From IMG/VR virus record IMGVR_UViG_3300046782_000916, positions 1 through 38,069 of that record: a DNA stretch of 38,069 nt. The stretch is one strand, 5' to 3'. Both the position numbers and the translations under genes were made by a program. Below are positions 37,089-38,069 of the stretch, one piece after another. The stretch comes from a virus. Each line of letters begins with the position of its first letter. Position 1 is the stretch's first letter. Under the pieces are notes generated by a model that made no database searches, was not told where the DNA came from, and was given only the letters and a program-made list of their open reading frames with translations.

Positions 37089-37940
37089 GTGACGACTCCG
37101 ACGGGAACGATCTCCACGAACGGCGCGCCGGCCTCGACGCCCTCGACAGCAGGCCCGGTGGTCCAGGCGGCCCTCGCGCCCTCGGCCGTGCAGGCTCCAG
37201 TCGCCGCACCGCCCGCGTCGGCGCCCGCCGCTCCGACGCCGACGCAGTACACCGCCGAGCAAGTCACGGCCTACCAGCAGCAGGTGCAGGCGCACTACCA
37301 GGCACAGCTGCAGGCGGCGCAGCAGCAGGTGCAGGCCGACATGGCGCTGCGGGTGGCGCTCGCGCGCGCGGGCGTCCACCACGACGGGTACGCGGAGTTC
37401 CTGGCGGGCCAGTACAACGGGCTGGCGCCGACGACCCGGCCCCGGCCCGAGCAGTGGATCGAGACCGCCCGCCAGCAGCACGCGGCGATGTTCGCCGGTC
37501 CCGGCGCCGCGGCGCCTCAGGCGCCCGTGCCATCCCCGGGAGGACCGTTCCCGCCTCCCTCGATCGGGGCGCCTCCGACGTTCGCGGCGCCTTCCGCCCC
37601 TCCGCCTGCTCCGCCGGGGTGGGTCTGGACCGCGCAGGGGTGGGTACAGGACACGCGCGCCGCTCCGCCTGCAGCCTCCTTCAGTTGGCCGACGCCGGTT
37701 CCGCAGCCCGCTCCGCCCGCGTGGCCTCCGGCGCCCGCTCCGACGTTCGCGGCTCCGCCCGCGCCGGCCGGCTGGCCGCAGCTCGTGCGGAGCAACCCCG
37801 ACCAGGGCGCGCCCTCGGGGACCGGATCGCCCGTCGACCCGCCGATCACGGCGGACCTGATTAACCGCATGGACCAAGCGACGTTCGCGCGACGCTGGCC
37901 CGAGATCGACACGTTCATGAGGGCCCGCCCGCGCGGGTGA
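37089..37940 (+). CDS. Capsid scaffolding protein (probable)
   Basis: A 283-aa protein with GTG start after the late promoter, behind GGGGGAACC. N-terminus Pro/Ala/Ser/Thr-rich, then a Gln-rich helix (TAEQVTAYQQQVQAHYQAQL, about 54-73). Long Pro/Ala linkers follow, and a C-terminal helix (TADLINRMDQATFARRWPEI) near residues 255-274, like the capsid-binding helix of scaffold proteins. Low complexity, Gln-rich helix and the position directly before the capsid gene (across the circular junction) fit a scaffold. A virion-tail or decoration role is less likely. Confidence 0.65.
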   Translation: MTTPTGTISTNGAPASTPSTAGPVVQAALAPSAVQAPVAAPPASAPAAPTPTQYTAEQVTAYQQQVQAHYQAQLQAAQQQVQADMALRVALARAGVHHDGYAEFLAGQYNGLAPTTRPRPEQWIETARQQHAAMFAGPGAAAPQAPVPSPGGPFPPPSIGAPPTFAAPSAPPPAPPGWVWTAQGWVQDTRAAPPAASFSWPTPVPQPAPPAWPPAPAPTFAAPPAPAGWPQLVRSNPDQGAPSGTGSPVDPPITADLINRMDQATFARRWPEIDTFMRARPRG

Positions 37941-37942
37941 CG

Positions 37943-38069
37943 GAGGATCTGTGGCCAACGAGGTCATCATCGCGAACGAGGGCAACTTCCTCGTCACCAA
38001 CGTCATGGCGCGGCGGCTGGAGATGCTGCTGCACCAGCGGCCCTTCATGCACCGGCTCTGCCGCTACAT
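37943..38069. repeat. Right copy of the 127-bp terminal overlap
   Basis: Exact repeat of bases 1-127. It joins the scaffold gene to the capsid gene: GGAGGA ends at 37947 and the capsid GTG lies at 37951. Closing the circle gives 37,942 bp. Confidence 0.93.
37951..38069 (+). CDS. Start of the capsid gene repeated at the contig end (partial)
   Basis: The first 39 codons of the gene at 9-980, truncated by the contig end. This is the same gene seen twice because of the circular overlap, and not a second copy. It shows that scaffold and capsid genes are contiguous in the closed genome, with 10 bases between stop and start. Confidence 0.92.
   Translation, partial: MANEVIIANEGNFLVTNVMARRLEMLLHQRPFMHRLCRY

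Overview
The window is one complete, circularly closed phage genome. The last 127 bases (37943-38069) repeat the first 127 exactly, so the unique length is 37,942 bp. Composition is very GC-rich (about 70% by eye), GTG is the usual start codon, and almost every gene overlaps the next by 4 bp (GTGA or ATGA). Together these point to a tailed phage (Caudoviricetes, probably a siphovirus with a tail of about 90 nm) of a high-GC bacterium. The host cannot be named from sequence; one small Cys-rich lipoprotein would suit a diderm host but does not prove it.

Layout. (1) 37089-37940 and 9-15819, plus strand: late structural block of scaffold, major capsid, head and connector proteins, major tail, frameshifted tail chaperone, tape measure, Asp-box tail protein, hub, and glycine-rich fibre. 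An antisense lipoprotein gene sits inside it at 12605-12865. (2) 15827-16212, minus: a small membrane and secreted gene pair, one interrupted by TGA. (3) 16300-18974, plus: an unknown protein, a Tad2-type anti-Thoeris protein, and a lysis cassette (M15 endolysin plus four small membrane proteins). (4) 18993-20009, minus: four small genes in two short transcripts behind two near-identical 42-bp promoter/operator elements, one gene being a ribbon-helix-helix protein. (5) 20154-27620, minus: a tightly overlapped early operon of 18 genes plus a 20-codon ORF, including ERF annealase, ThyX, DUF3310, an HNH endonuclease, a cupin-like protein, an Imm-5-like Ala-rich protein and many unknowns. It ends at a 12-bp-stem terminator. 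(6) 27621-28182: an immunity region with a repressor, a Cro-like gene and five 19-bp operators. (7) 28182-33754, plus: early/middle operon with Cro, a winged helix protein, an adenine methyltransferase, a lambda-O-like initiator with iterons inside its gene, a DnaC-like loader, a RuvC-like resolvase, a GroES co-chaperonin and the small terminase. (8) 33886-37007, minus: large terminase and portal, transcribed towards the small terminase. A structured 114-base element with a tRNA-Met-like half fills the gap between them.

How it fits together. The repressor probably silences PL and PR, each of which has one operator on its -35 and another at its start point. Escape would start both early operons: replication through initiator, loader and intragenic origin, and recombination and nucleotide genes on the left. 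Late genes appear to fire from a divergent promoter at 37048, where an 18-bp palindrome carries TATAAT on both strands, and from a related divergent region at 16257-16285. No integrase, excisionase, ParA/B or protelomerase is visible, so a temperate switch without an obvious maintenance system is one of the main puzzles.
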